Source: Histidinibacterium aquaticum (lineage in GTDB: Bacteria; Pseudomonadota; Alphaproteobacteria; Rhodobacterales; Rhodobacteraceae). Taken from it: a DNA stretch of 64,000 nt. The stretch lies in assembly GCF_008710275.1 (NCBI RefSeq), contig NZ_VYQE01000001.1:1-64000 (forward strand), in the 5' to 3' direction. The translations under genes were made by a program, and so were the position numbers. A model generated the notes under the pieces. The model saw nothing but the letters and a program-made list of their open reading frames with translations, did no database searches and was not told the DNA's origin. Positions 24,658-34,301 of this stretch are shown piece by piece. The stretch's first letter is position 1. Each line of letters opens with the position of its first letter.

Positions 24658-25437
24658 TCAGATCGTCGCGTTCACCGCGCCGCCGTCGAGCAGCAGGTTC
24701 TGACCCACGATGAACTTCGCCTGCGCCGAGCAGAGGAAAGCGCAGGCCGTGCCGAAGTCGCCGGGATCGCCGTAATCGCGCGTCGGGATCGTCGCCTTCC
24801 GCTTGGCGCGGGCCTCGTCGAAACTGATGCCCTCCGACTTGGAGACTCCCGTGTCCAGCGCATCGGCCCGGTTGGTCGCGTGGATGCCCGGCAAGAGATT
24901 GTTGATCGTGACGCCGTAGGGCGCCACCTGCCGCGCCGTGCCCGCCACGTAGCCGGTGAGGCCCGCGCGGGCGGAGTTGGACAGGCCCAGCTGCGGGATC
25001 GGCGATTTCACCGACTGCGAGGTGATGTTCACCACCCGGCCCCAGCCGCGGTCCATCATCGCGGGCAGGCAGGCCTTCATCAACGCGATCGGCGTCAGCA
25101 TGTTGGCGTCGAGCGCGGCGATGAAGTCGTCCCGCTCCCAGTCGGTCCACATGCCGGGCGGCGGACCGCCCGCGTTGGTCACGAGAATGTCCGGCTTGTT
25201 CGCGGCCTCGAGCACCTCGGCCTGCCCCTCGGCGGTGGTGACGTCGGTGGCGACGGTGGTGACCGAAACGCCGTATCTCCCGCGGATCGCTTCCGCCGCC
25301 GCCTCGAGCGCCTCGGCGCCCCGCGCGTTCATCACGAGGTCCACCCCGGCCGCCGCCAGCGCCTCGGCGCAGCCGAGTCCCAGCCCCTTCGAGGAGGCGC
25401 AGACCAGCGCGCGCTTGCCCTTGATGCCCAGATCCAT
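24658..25437 (-). CDS. Short-chain dehydrogenase/reductase family protein, atypical active site
   Basis: A 259-aa SDR-fold protein. The nucleotide site is CASSKGLGLG near residue 15, with D61 and the NAGG motif at about 92. Where classical SDRs have Y-x-x-x-K after the catalytic Ser, this protein reads SVKSPIPQLGLSNSARAGL, so Tyr and Lys are absent. That form is seen in a recurrent SDR subgroup, so it is probably real rather than damaged. C-terminal GQNLLLDGG is standard. The substrate is unknown. It is divergent from the Hint-domain gene. Confidence 0.85.
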   Translation of the reverse strand: MDLGIKGKRALVCASSKGLGLGCAEALAAAGVDLVMNARGAEALEAAAEAIRGRYGVSVTTVATDVTTAEGQAEVLEAANKPDILVTNAGGPPPGMWTDWERDDFIAALDANMLTPIALMKACLPAMMDRGWGRVVNITSQSVKSPIPQLGLSNSARAGLTGYVAGTARQVAPYGVTINNLLPGIHATNRADALDTGVSKSEGISFDEARAKRKATIPTRDYGDPGDFGTACAFLCSAQAKFIVGQNLLLDGGAVNATI

Positions 25438-25571
25438 TTGTCCGTCCTTTCCTTGTCGTTCGTGCAGAGATGCACCAAACGCCCGTGCGGGGCCAGAACG
25501 TTGACCAAGTCTCGCCCCATTCGTAGCCTAGCTCCTCGGGCCGGACCGGCCCCAAGGAAGACCCAAGCCCC

Positions 25572-26594
25572 ATGTCCCTCGCCGACCCCATCCACGCCGT
25601 CCAGACCCTGCCGGTCTTTCCCGCAGAGGCGTTCCGCGTGGAATCCGGCGTGGCGGAGGGGGACGCGATCTCCTTCGCCGACGAACTGGTGATGGACGAC
25701 ATCTACCACCTCGGCACCGGCGCGGCCCGCAAGCGGCTGACCATCGCGCTCGGCGAGGCCGAGCGGACCTTTACCGTCGCATCCGGCTCCGAAGTGGGCC
25801 ACGCCGGCAACCTGCTCCACCTCGACAGCTGCCTGACCTTCATGGCGGGCGACGGCTCGACCTACGAGGCTCTCGTCCTGGTCGAGGTCGAGGCCGACAC
25901 GGCGGCGGGCGTCTACCTCCTGCCGCTGGCCACGCTGAAGGAGAAGCTGGACTACCGACTGGTCGGCGTCGACCGGAAGACAGCCTCCACTCGCTTCGCC
26001 GAAGTGGCCTGCGTCTCCTTCACCCGGGGGACGCATATCACCATGGCCAGCGGCGAGCAGCGGCCGATCGAGCGGCTCAAGATCGGCGATCGGGTCCTGA
26101 CCCGCGACGACGGGCCCCAGGAGATCCGCTGGGTCGGGCAGAACACGCTCCGGGCCGTCGGCGCCTTCGCCCCGGTGGTCATCACCCGCGGCACCCTGCA
26201 CAACGAACACGATCTCGTCGTCTCTCCCGATCACCGGATCTTCGTCTACCAAAGGCGCGACCGGCTGGGCGCGGGGCGGGCCGAGGTGCTGGTGAAGGCC
26301 CGCCACCTGGTGAACGGGACGACCGTCTACCAGCAGGACGGCGGCTTCGTGGACTACTTCCAGCTGCTCTTCGACGACCACCAGATCATCTATGCCGAGG
26401 GAATCGCCGCGGAGAGCCTGCTGGTGGACCCGCGCACCCGAGGCGCCCTGCCCGCCGACGTCCGCGACGGCATGGGCGCCGGAGACGCCTCCCACGCCCA
26501 CCGGCCGCATCTCGACTTCGAGGTGCGCGACGAGCTGCTGGCCGGGCCCGACGCGGTGGAGGTCCTCAGGCGCGCCTCCTCGAGCGGCACCTGA
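25572..26594 (+). CDS. Hint-domain protein
   Basis: A 340-aa protein with a Hint (hedgehog/intein) module: CVSFTRGTHI (Cys147 as potential nucleophile), then GEQRPIERLKIGDRVLTRDD and VVSPDHRIFVY. The module is of the type frequent in Rhodobacterales proteins, often annotated as Hint domain. The N-terminal 145 residues are a beta-rich unassigned region. Hint domains can self-process, but no downstream extein-like partner is present, so self-cleavage is uncertain. It lacks an evident signal peptide. Confidence 0.85.
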   Translation: MSLADPIHAVQTLPVFPAEAFRVESGVAEGDAISFADELVMDDIYHLGTGAARKRLTIALGEAERTFTVASGSEVGHAGNLLHLDSCLTFMAGDGSTYEALVLVEVEADTAAGVYLLPLATLKEKLDYRLVGVDRKTASTRFAEVACVSFTRGTHITMASGEQRPIERLKIGDRVLTRDDGPQEIRWVGQNTLRAVGAFAPVVITRGTLHNEHDLVVSPDHRIFVYQRRDRLGAGRAEVLVKARHLVNGTTVYQQDGGFVDYFQLLFDDHQIIYAEGIAAESLLVDPRTRGALPADVRDGMGAGDASHAHRPHLDFEVRDELLAGPDAVEVLRRASSSGT

Positions 26595-26599
26595 TCCGG

Positions 26600-26740
26600 C
26601 GGAGCGGCCCTCGTGGGCCGCGCTTCGTCAGCCCGGGATCGCCGCCGGCGATCCCGGGCGGTCCCGGGGGCTCCGCCCCCGCTTGCGCCCCCGGGGGGGG
26701 GGCGCAATTCTCCCCCGGGATATTTGCCCCCAGAAGACGG
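26600..26740. repeat. GC-rich intergenic repeat, copy 1
   Basis: Between the Hint gene and prfC lies a run of complementary GC blocks ending in a core (26710-26737) of CCCGGGATATTTG, then CCCAGAAGAC. The same core, in either orientation, occurs at 46584-46613 and 61515-61543. It is a dispersed palindromic element of this genome, not protein-coding. It includes a G-run of nine or more bases (26692-26702). Confidence 0.75.
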
Positions 26741-26782
26741 GCGCGATTGTGCTTCGCCCCGGGCCGGGATAGATCGCGGCCC

Positions 26783-28378
26783 ATGTCGAACCGCCCTGCC
26801 CTGCCCCCGGAAATCGGCCGCCGCCGGACCTTCGCGATCATCTCGCATCCCGACGCCGGCAAGACCACGCTGACCGAGAAGTTCCTCCTCTACGGGGGCG
26901 CCATCCAGATGGCCGGACAGGTGCGCGCCAAGGGCGAGGCACGGCGGACGCGGTCGGACTTCATGCAGATGGAAAAGGATCGCGGCATCTCCGTTTCGGC
27001 CTCGGCCATGTCCTTCGACTACGACCGGTACCGCTACAACCTCGTCGACACGCCCGGTCACTCCGACTTCTCGGAGGATACCTACCGGACGCTCACCGCC
27101 GTCGATTCCGCGATCATGGTCATCGACGGGGCGAAAGGCGTGGAGAGCCAGACGCGCAAGCTCTTCGAGGTCTGCCGGTTGCGGGACCTGCCGATCCTGA
27201 CCTTCTGCAACAAGATGGACCGCGAGAGCCGGGACACCTTCGACATCATCGACGAGATCCAGGAAAACCTCGCGATCGACGTGACACCCGCCTCCTGGCC
27301 GATCGGCATGGGGTCGGATTTCGTCGGCTGCTACGACCTGCTGCGCGACCGGCTGGAGCTGATGGACCGGTCGGACCGCAACCGCGTGGCCGAGAGCGTG
27401 AAGATCGAGGGGCTCGACGATCCCAAGCTGGCCGAGCACGTCCCGGCGCACCTGCTGGACCAGCTCCGGGAGGAGATCGAGATGGCGCGCGAACTGCTGC
27501 CGCCGCTCGACCACCAGGCGCTGCTCGAGGGGACGATGACGCCGATCTGGTTCGGCTCCGCGATCAACTCCTTCGGCGTGAAGGAGCTGATGGACGGCAT
27601 CGGCCGCTACGGGCCGGAGCCGCAGCCGACCTCGGCCGAGCCCCGCCAGATCGCGCCGGAAGAGACCAAGGTGACGGGCTTCGTCTTCAAGGTCCAGGCG
27701 AACATGGACCCGAAGCACCGCGACCGGGTGGCCTTCGTCCGGCTCTCCTCGGGGCATTTCGAGCGGGGCATGAAGCTGACCCACGCGCGTTCGAAGAAGG
27801 CGATGACGATCTCGGCGCCGGTCCTCTTCCTCGCCTCCGACCGCGAGCTCGCGGAGGAGGCCTGGGCGGGCGACATCATCGGCATTCCGAACCACGGCCA
27901 GCTGCGCATCGGCGACACGCTGACCGAGGGCGAGGCGCTGAAGGTCACGGGCATCCCCTCCTTCGCGCCGGAGCTGTTGCAGGGGGTCCGCGCTGGCGAC
28001 CCGATGAAGGCCAAGCACCTGGAAAAGGCGCTGTTCCAGTTCGCCGAGGAAGGGGCGGCAAAGGTCTTCAAGCCGGCCTTCGGCTCTGGCTACATCGTGG
28101 GCGTCGTGGGGGCGCTGCAGTTCGAGGTCCTCGCGAGCCGGATCGAGATGGAATACGGCCTGCCCGTGCGCTTCGACGCCTCGCAGTTCACCTCGGCCCG
28201 CTGGGTCCATGGCCCCAAGGCGAAGGTCGAGGCCTTCACCCAGGCCAACAAGCAGCACATTGCCCACGACAGCGACGGCGACGTGGTCTACCTCACCCGG
28301 CTTCAGTGGGACATCGACCGCGTTCAGCGGGACTATCCCGACATCACGCTTTCGGCGACGAAAGAGATGATGGCGTGA
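26783..28378 (+). CDS. prfC: Peptide chain release factor 3
   Basis: A 531-aa translational GTPase that recycles RF1/RF2 from the ribosome after peptide release. G1 is SHPDAGKTTLTEK near residue 20, followed by the switch region RGISVSASAM, G3 DTPGHSDFSEDTYR, G4 NKMD. Length agrees with E. coli RF3 (529 aa). I use ATG 26783; the frame extends twelve codons upstream into the repeat. Followed 31 bp later by an ExoD-type gene. Confidence 0.97.
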   Translation: MSNRPALPPEIGRRRTFAIISHPDAGKTTLTEKFLLYGGAIQMAGQVRAKGEARRTRSDFMQMEKDRGISVSASAMSFDYDRYRYNLVDTPGHSDFSEDTYRTLTAVDSAIMVIDGAKGVESQTRKLFEVCRLRDLPILTFCNKMDRESRDTFDIIDEIQENLAIDVTPASWPIGMGSDFVGCYDLLRDRLELMDRSDRNRVAESVKIEGLDDPKLAEHVPAHLLDQLREEIEMARELLPPLDHQALLEGTMTPIWFGSAINSFGVKELMDGIGRYGPEPQPTSAEPRQIAPEETKVTGFVFKVQANMDPKHRDRVAFVRLSSGHFERGMKLTHARSKKAMTISAPVLFLASDRELAEEAWAGDIIGIPNHGQLRIGDTLTEGEALKVTGIPSFAPELLQGVRAGDPMKAKHLEKALFQFAEEGAAKVFKPAFGSGYIVGVVGALQFEVLASRIEMEYGLPVRFDASQFTSARWVHGPKAKVEAFTQANKQHIAHDSDGDVVYLTRLQWDIDRVQRDYPDITLSATKEMMA

Positions 28379-28409
28379 TGGGCCGGGCGCGGCGCTCGGC
28401 GCGCGGCGC

Positions 28410-29027
28410 ATGACCGGCGCCACGGACAACCCGATGACAGAGGGCGCGGCCGGGCCCGAGCAGGTGGACGATATCGTCTCGACCCTCGACGATCTCGCCC
28501 GGGAGAACGACGAGGTGAGCTTCGGCGACATCGTCGAGACGCTCGGCGCCAAGGGCTACGGACCACTGCTGCTCGCGCTCGCGGCGCTCATGGTGCTGCC
28601 GGTGGGCATGATCCCCGGCGTGGGCGGCGCCATCGGGCTCGTGATGGCGGTCATCGGGCTGCAGACACTACGGGGCCGAACCGGCCTCTGGCTGCCGAAA
28701 ACCATCCGCGACCGTTGCATCGGGGCGCAGCGGATCCGGGGCGCGGCCGACCGGCTTCGGCCCGCGGCGCGCTGGCTGCGCAAGCGGCTCAAGCCGCGGC
28801 TGGTTATCCTGGCGGAGGGGCGCGTTTCGCTGACGGTCATCGCGCTGCTGCTGATCGCGCTCGGGCTTTCAATGACCGTGCTGGGGGCGATCCCGGTCCT
28901 CGTGCCCCTGGCGGGGCTGCCCGTTCTCTTCTTCGCGCTCGGGACCGTGGCGCGCGACGGGGCGGCCGTCGCGGCGGGATACCTGTTGCTGATCCCGCCG
29001 CTCTGGGTCGGTCTGGCCTGGGGCTAG
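28410..29027 (+). CDS. exoD: ExoD-family membrane protein
   Basis: A 205-aa protein of the ExoD (exopolysaccharide synthesis) family, a set of small multi-helix membrane proteins. The polar N-terminus (ISTLDDLARENDEVSFGDIV pattern at 20-40) is followed by the family stretch GYGPLLLALAALMVLPVGMI and further hydrophobic segments near 135-175 and at the end. First characterised in Sinorhizobium; biochemical function unknown. Its stop overlaps the convergent OsmC gene by four bases. Confidence 0.88.
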   Translation: MTGATDNPMTEGAAGPEQVDDIVSTLDDLARENDEVSFGDIVETLGAKGYGPLLLALAALMVLPVGMIPGVGGAIGLVMAVIGLQTLRGRTGLWLPKTIRDRCIGAQRIRGAADRLRPAARWLRKRLKPRLVILAEGRVSLTVIALLLIALGLSMTVLGAIPVLVPLAGLPVLFFALGTVARDGAAVAAGYLLLIPPLWVGLAWG

Positions 29028-29449
29028 GCGAGCTTCGCCTCAAGGCCGATATCGCAGCTCAGCACCTTCGACACCGGGCAGCCCTTCGAGGTGGCCTCGG
29101 CGATCTTCTGGAACTCGGCGTCGTCGATCCCCGGCACCGTCGCGGTAACCGAGATGTCGGCCTTCGTGATGGCGAAACCGTCATCCACCTGCTCGAGCGA
29201 GACGGTGGTCTTGGCGTCGATGTTGTCGGCGGTGTAGCCGGCATTGCCCAGCTCGAGGCTCAGCGCCATCGCGAAGCAGGAGGCATGGGCCGCGCCCAGC
29301 ATCTCCTCGGGGTTCGAACCGGGCTCGCCCTCGAAGCGCTTCTGGAAGCCGTAGTTCACGTTCTTGAGCGCACCGCTCTCGGTCGAGACGGACCCCGTCC
29401 CCTCCTTCAGCGTGCCCTGCCAGTTCGCCGTGCCGTATTTGCGGATCAT
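29024..29449 (-). CDS. OsmC/Ohr-family peroxide-resistance protein
   Basis: A 141-aa protein of the OsmC family. GSNPEEMLGAAHASCFAMAL carries the first conserved Cys, and GCPVSKVL the second; this Cys pair reduces organic peroxides. Length fits OsmC. I use ATG 29449, which has GGAG-like sequence (complement of CTCCT at 29457-29461) upstream; the open frame beyond it is not supported. Confidence 0.92.
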   Translation of the reverse strand: MIRKYGTANWQGTLKEGTGSVSTESGALKNVNYGFQKRFEGEPGSNPEEMLGAAHASCFAMALSLELGNAGYTADNIDAKTTVSLEQVDDGFAITKADISVTATVPGIDDAEFQKIAEATSKGCPVSKVLSCDIGLEAKLA

Positions 29450-29642
29450 TGCGCTCTCCTTCTGGATGATTGTCCGACTCGGGAAACGGTCGGAGGGGCC
29501 AAGCCGTTCCGAGGCGCGACTTTCTTGACCTCGCGTGTCAGGCCGCGTATGGCGACGCCTCAAGGGGACCCCCGGCAATCCGGCCCGGGGTCGGCCGCGC
29601 GAGGATGCGGCCGTTCATGCCGCAACCAAGCGAAAGGCATCC

Positions 29643-31040
29643 ATGACAAAATTCTCCGAGCTGAACCTCAATCCGAAGGTTCTGAAGGCCATCGAGGAAG
29701 CCGGCTACGAAACGCCGACTCCGATCCAGGAGGGCGCGATCCCCCCGGCGCTCGAGGGCAAGGACGTGCTGGGCATCGCCCAGACCGGCACCGGCAAGAC
29801 GGCCAGCTTCACGCTGCCGATGATCACCCTGCTCAACCGGGGGCGCGCCCGCGCCCGGATGCCGCGGAGCCTCGTGCTCTGCCCCACGCGGGAGCTGGCG
29901 GCGCAGGTGGCCGAGAACTTCGACGTCTACGCGAAGTACACCAAGCTCACCAAGGCCCTGCTGATCGGCGGCGTGAGCTTCAAGGAGCAGGACGCGCTGA
30001 TCGACAAGGGCGTCGACGTGCTGATCGCTACGCCCGGCCGCCTTCTCGACCATTTCGAGCGCGGCAAGCTGCTGCTGACCGGGGTCCAGATCATGGTGGT
30101 CGACGAAGCCGACCGGATGCTGGACATGGGCTTCATTCCGGACATCGAGCGGATCTTCGGCCTCACGCCCTTTACCCGGCAGACGCTCTTCTTCTCGGCC
30201 ACCATGGCCTCGGAGATCGAGCGGATCACAAACACCTTCCTCTCGGCGCCCGAGCGGATCGAGGTGGCCCGCCAGGCGACGGCTTCCGAAACGATCGACC
30301 AGTCGGTGGTGGTCTTCAAGCCGACCCGCCGCGACCGCGAGGGATCCGAGAAGCGCGCCGTGCTGCGCGCTCTGATCGAGAGCGAAGGCGCGGACTGCCG
30401 CAACGGCATCATCTTTTGCAACCGCAAGGTCGACGTGGATGTCGTGGCGAAGTCCATGAAGAAGTACGGGCTCGACGCCGCGCCGATCCACGGTGATCTC
30501 GACCAGTCGCAGCGCACCAAGACGCTCGACGCCTTCCGCGACGGGTCGCTGCGGTTCCTCGTGGCCTCCGACGTCGCCGCCCGCGGGCTCGACATCCCGA
30601 ACGTGAGCCACGTCTTCAACTACGACGTGCCCAGCCACGCCGAGGACTACGTGCACCGGATCGGCCGCACCGGCCGGGCCGGGCGCGAGGGCCGGGCCAT
30701 GACCATCTGCGTGCCGCGCGACGACAAGTATCTCGAATCGATCGAAAAGCTGGTCGAGAAGGAGATTCCGCGCCGTGAGAACCCGGTGAAGCTGAAGGGT
30801 CCGAAGGACGACGCGCCGAAACAGGACGCAGCTCCGAAAGACGACAAGGCTCCGGAAAAGCAGGCCGCGCCGAAACCCGACGACAGTCCGAAAGAGGACA
30901 GCGGGTCCAAGGGCAAGAAGCGCTCCTCGCGTGGCGGCAAGGGCCGCGGCTCCGACAAGCGGGACGAGCCCGTCGTCGGCATGGGCGACGATGTCCCCAC
31001 CTTCATCGCTCAGAGCTTCGAAGAGCGTCTCGTGAGCTGA
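29643..31040 (+). CDS. rhlE: DEAD-box RNA helicase (RhlE type)
   Basis: A 465-aa DEAD-box helicase. The Q motif is ETPTPIQEGAIP, Walker A QTGTGKT, motif II VDEADRML, motif III SAT, and the C-terminal domain has ARGLDIP and HRIGRTGRAG. The last 100 residues are a low-complexity lysine/aspartate tail (KDDAPKQDAAPKDDKAPEK) ending in a basic stretch, typical of RhlE-like enzymes and likely RNA-binding. ATG 29643 is chosen because the Q motif follows soon. Roles in ribosome assembly or RNA decay; RNase J lies next to it in convergent orientation. Confidence 0.93.
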   Translation: MTKFSELNLNPKVLKAIEEAGYETPTPIQEGAIPPALEGKDVLGIAQTGTGKTASFTLPMITLLNRGRARARMPRSLVLCPTRELAAQVAENFDVYAKYTKLTKALLIGGVSFKEQDALIDKGVDVLIATPGRLLDHFERGKLLLTGVQIMVVDEADRMLDMGFIPDIERIFGLTPFTRQTLFFSATMASEIERITNTFLSAPERIEVARQATASETIDQSVVVFKPTRRDREGSEKRAVLRALIESEGADCRNGIIFCNRKVDVDVVAKSMKKYGLDAAPIHGDLDQSQRTKTLDAFRDGSLRFLVASDVAARGLDIPNVSHVFNYDVPSHAEDYVHRIGRTGRAGREGRAMTICVPRDDKYLESIEKLVEKEIPRRENPVKLKGPKDDAPKQDAAPKDDKAPEKQAAPKPDDSPKEDSGSKGKKRSSRGGKGRGSDKRDEPVVGMGDDVPTFIAQSFEERLVS

Positions 31041-31048
31041 CCGGATCG

Positions 31049-31070
31049 CAACGGCCGTCCCCGGCCGTTG
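31049..31070. terminator. Bidirectional hairpin between helicase and RNase J genes
   Basis: CAACGGCCG and CGGCCGTTG form a perfect nine-base-pair stem with a four-base loop in the 54-bp convergent gap. It can end transcripts from both the helicase gene and the very long leftward nuo-birA-coaX-rnj block. Confidence 0.7.
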
Positions 31071-31094
31071 CTGCTCCGTCTCGCCCGCCCCCGT

Positions 31095-32762
31095 TCAGGC
31101 CAGGCGGCTGATCACCACGGTCACTTCCGGCTTCTTGCCGATCTCGTTCTGCGAGGTCCGCCGTACGATCGTGCGCAGCTCCTTCTCGAGCGCGCCGTCG
31201 TCCGCGAGCGTCTTCTTCGCCGCCCGCCCCACGAACTGGTCGAGATCCGCCTCCAGGACTTCCACCAGCGGCGTGCGAGATTGCCCTTCTTCGGCGAGAC
31301 CCATGGTCTCGCACCAGGGCTCGCCCAGCGGCGTGCCGTCCTCGTCGATGATGAGCGTGACCAGCACATGGCCGTTCAGCGCCATGCGGATGCGGTCGCG
31401 CACGACGCCATCAAGCGCCCCGATCTGAACCGACCCGTCGAGATAGGTCCGCCCGGTCTCGATGAACTCCGCCACGCGCGGCGGCTCGGCGGAGAGATCG
31501 ACCATCGTCCCGTTGACCGCCAGCAGCCCGCGCATACCGCCGGCCTCGGCAAGGCGCACGTGCTCGGTCAGGTGGCGGTGCTCGCCATGCATGGGCACCA
31601 GGCAGTCGGGCCGGACGACCTCGTGCATGGCCTGCAGGTCGGGCCGGTTGGCGTGGCCGGAGACGTGATAGAGGCCGGAGCTGTCGTCGATCACCTGGAC
31701 GCCCTTCTCGGACATCTGGTTCATGATCCGGATCACCCCCCGCTCGTTGCCGGGGATGGTCTTGGACGAGAAGAGGAAGGTATCCCCCTCCTTCATCTCG
31801 AGCCCGAGGTACTTGCCGTTGGCGAGTTGGGCCGAGGCGGCGCGCCGTTCGCCCTGGCTGCCAGTCACCAGCAGCATCAGACTCTCGCGCGGGATGTCCT
31901 GCGCGTCTTCTGGCGTGACGGTCCTGGGGAAGTCCGTCAGCAGCCCGGTCTCGACCGCCGCCTCGACCATACGCCGCATCGCGCGGCCCAAGAGGCAGAC
32001 GGAGCGCCCTGCCCGCTCGGCCGCGGTCGCCAGCGTCTTCAGGCGCGCGATGTTCGAGGCGAAGGTCGTTGCGACGACCATGCCCTGCGCCTCGGTCATC
32101 AGCCGCTCGATCTCGGGGCCGACAGAGAGCTCGGACCGTCCGGGATGATGCGAGAAGACGTTTGTCGAGTCGCACATGAGCGCGCGCACCCCGTCCTTCG
32201 ACACCTCCGACCAGAGATCACGGTCGAAGGCCTCGCCCACGACAGGGGTCAGGTCGATCTTGAAGTCGCCGGTGTGCACCACGCGGCCCGCGGCGGTGTC
32301 GATCGCCAGGCCAGCGGACTCGGGGATGGAATGCGACACGGGGACGAAAGAGACGGAGAACGGCCCCGCCTGCACCGTCTCGGGCCAGGGGGAGACGGTC
32401 TGCACCGCGGCGGGATCGACCACGCCGTACTCTTCCAGCTTCCGGCGCGCGATGTTGGCCGTGAAGGCCCGCGCGTAGATCGGCGCCCGCAGGCGATGAT
32501 AGAGGTGTCCGACCGCGCCCACGTGATCCTCGTGCGCGTGGGTGATGAAGACACCCTCGATCTTGTCGCGCCGGGCCTCGAGCCAGGCGATATCGGGCAG
32601 GATGAGGTCGACGCCGGGCGTGCCGTCCATGTCGGGAAAGGTCACGCCGAGGTCGACGACGATCAGACGCTCGTCGCCAGGCGTGCCGTAGCCGTAGACG
32701 TAACAATTCATCCCGATCTCCCCCGCGCCTCCGAGGGGGAGGTAGAACAGTCGCTCGCTCAT
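31095..32762 (-). CDS. rnj: Ribonuclease J
   Basis: A 555-aa metallo-beta-lactamase RNase with beta-CASP domain. The metal motif is THAHEDHVGA near residue 78, followed by MCDSTN and the beta-CASP stretch VVATTFASNIARLK. SGHANRPDLQAMHEVVRPDC is the RNase J C-motif. It processes and degrades mRNA and rRNA precursors with endonuclease and 5'-exonuclease activity. The start overlaps the coaX stop by four bases, so it ends the birA-coaX-rnj run behind nuoN. Confidence 0.96.
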   Translation of the reverse strand: MSERLFYLPLGGAGEIGMNCYVYGYGTPGDERLIVVDLGVTFPDMDGTPGVDLILPDIAWLEARRDKIEGVFITHAHEDHVGAVGHLYHRLRAPIYARAFTANIARRKLEEYGVVDPAAVQTVSPWPETVQAGPFSVSFVPVSHSIPESAGLAIDTAAGRVVHTGDFKIDLTPVVGEAFDRDLWSEVSKDGVRALMCDSTNVFSHHPGRSELSVGPEIERLMTEAQGMVVATTFASNIARLKTLATAAERAGRSVCLLGRAMRRMVEAAVETGLLTDFPRTVTPEDAQDIPRESLMLLVTGSQGERRAASAQLANGKYLGLEMKEGDTFLFSSKTIPGNERGVIRIMNQMSEKGVQVIDDSSGLYHVSGHANRPDLQAMHEVVRPDCLVPMHGEHRHLTEHVRLAEAGGMRGLLAVNGTMVDLSAEPPRVAEFIETGRTYLDGSVQIGALDGVVRDRIRMALNGHVLVTLIIDEDGTPLGEPWCETMGLAEEGQSRTPLVEVLEADLDQFVGRAAKKTLADDGALEKELRTIVRRTSQNEIGKKPEVTVVISRLA

Positions 32763-33532
32763 GAATTTTCCTTGTTGTATCGATGGATGACCTTCAGGCC
32801 ATGCATGGTCAGGTCGCTCTCGACCCTGTCAAATAGCACATCGGCCTGATCGAACAACGGCGCCAGGCCACCTGTCCCGATCACTCTCATGGGCCGGTCG
32901 TATTCCGCCTTGATCCGCCCGGTCAGCTCACGGACGAGGCCGACGTAGCCCCAGAAGATCCCCGACTGCATGCAAGCGACGGTATTGGTCCCGATGACCG
33001 CCTGCGGCTTGGTGATATCGACATGCGGCAGCGCCGCCGCGGCCTGGTGCAGGGCCTCCAGCGACAGGTTCACGCCGGGCGCGATGACTCCGCCCACGTA
33101 GGCCCCGTCCTCTGCCACGACGTCGAAGGTCGTCGCCGTCCCGAAGTCCACGACGATGAGGTCGCCGCCATGCCTGTCGAAGGCACCGGCGGCATTCACG
33201 AGACGGTCGGAGCCCACCTGGGTGCCCGCGTCGACGCGGGGATCGGTGGGCAGCAGGCAGTCCGGCTTGCCCACGACGAGGGGGCGCGTGCCGAAATACC
33301 GGTCGGAAAAGACCCTGAGATTGAAGACCACCCTCGGCACCGTGGACGAGATGATGACGTCGGTGATGCGCGGCTCGATCCCGTGATGGGTCACGAGGGT
33401 CGAGAACCAGACGAAGTACTGGTCGGCAGTCCGCTGGTGCTCGGTCGAGGTCCGCAGGGTGCAGATGAACTCGGTGCCGTCCCAGATCGAGAACACCGTG
33501 TTGGTGTTGCCGCAGTCGATGCAGAGCAGCAT
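32759..33532 (-). CDS. coaX: Type III pantothenate kinase
   Basis: A 257-aa CoaX, phosphorylating pantothenate as the first step of coenzyme A synthesis. The N-terminal phosphate motif is IDCGNTNTVFSIW, then DFGTATTFDVV and GGVIAPGVNLSLEAL, all features of the ASKHA-fold CoaX family. Four-base overlap with rnj; seven bases after birA. Linkage with birA is common in this order. Confidence 0.95.
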   Translation of the reverse strand: MLLCIDCGNTNTVFSIWDGTEFICTLRTSTEHQRTADQYFVWFSTLVTHHGIEPRITDVIISSTVPRVVFNLRVFSDRYFGTRPLVVGKPDCLLPTDPRVDAGTQVGSDRLVNAAGAFDRHGGDLIVVDFGTATTFDVVAEDGAYVGGVIAPGVNLSLEALHQAAAALPHVDITKPQAVIGTNTVACMQSGIFWGYVGLVRELTGRIKAEYDRPMRVIGTGGLAPLFDQADVLFDRVESDLTMHGLKVIHRYNKENS

Positions 33533-33539
33533 GGGCGCC

Positions 33540-34301
33540 TCAGAAATAGATGTCGGCGGCGGGGATCGCGCGCGGGCCGTCCGGCGTCACGAGGACGAGG
33601 TTGCCCTCGCTGTCGACCGTCTCGAAGGTGCCCGTCACGTCCTCGCGCCCTGTCCGGGCCGTGATGACCTCGCCCAGCCGCGCGGCGTGCTCGAGCCACT
33701 CCTCCCGGACCCGGTCGAAACCGAGCGCCTCGAGGATGCCCTCCTGCGTGGCGTAGTTCGACGCGAGGACGGTGAGGAACTCCTCCGGCTCCACCCGCTC
33801 TCCGCCCTGGTCGAAGAGCGACACCGGCCGGAAGGCCATGTCCGGCTCGTCCGCCGGGGCGTCCACGAGGTTCACGCCGATGCCGATGGTCAGCCAGTCG
33901 ACGTAGGGCGCGCCGCCGCTTTCCAGAAGGATGCCGGCGACCTTGCCCTCGTGCAGCAGCACGTCATTGGGCCACTTGAGCGATAGCGCATCCCGGTCGA
34001 CGTAGATCGCAAGCGTCTCGAAGAGGGCGTTGGCGGCCAGGAAGGAGCGGCGGGCGGCCTCCGGGGCCGTGCAGGCGGGCTTCATCACGAGGGTCGCGGC
34101 GAAGTTGCCCGCCGCCATGGCCCAGGCCCGGCCGCGCCGGCCCCGCGCGCCCGTCTGCCGGTGCGCGAGGACCCAGGTCGGCCTTGCGATCTCGGGGGCG
34201 AGACGGGCCGCCTCCTCCATCGTCGAGCGGCACTCGTCCAGGATCAGACGGTCGTGTCCCTCGGGCCAGAGGGCCCCGGTGTCCCCACCCTCAGTTGACA
34301 A
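33540..34301 (-). CDS. birA: Biotin-[acetyl-CoA-carboxylase] ligase
   Basis: A biotin-protein ligase of about 253 aa without the N-terminal DNA-binding domain. [23 protein letters not shown] (biotinyl-AMP loop, GRGRRG type) and LKWPNDVLL are the catalytic signatures. Start: I favour TTG 34301, which overlaps the nuoN stop by eleven bases and gives the right length; the reported open frame continues into nuoN. It has no regulatory HTH, so it is enzyme only. Confidence 0.9.
   Translation of the reverse strand: MSTEGGDTGALWPEGHDRLILDECRSTMEEAARLAPEIARPTWVLAHRQTGARGRRGRAWAMAAGNFAATLVMKPACTAPEAARRSFLAANALFETLAIYVDRDALSLKWPNDVLLHEGKVAGILLESGGAPYVDWLTIGIGVNLVDAPADEPDMAFRPVSLFDQGGERVEPEEFLTVLASNYATQEGILEALGFDRVREEWLEHAARLGEVITARTGREDVTGTFETVDSEGNLVLVTPDGPRAIPAADIYF

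Noticed and set aside
26392-28552. A 720-codon minus-strand frame over prfC
   Set aside because: Shadow of release factor 3, which has all GTPase motifs.
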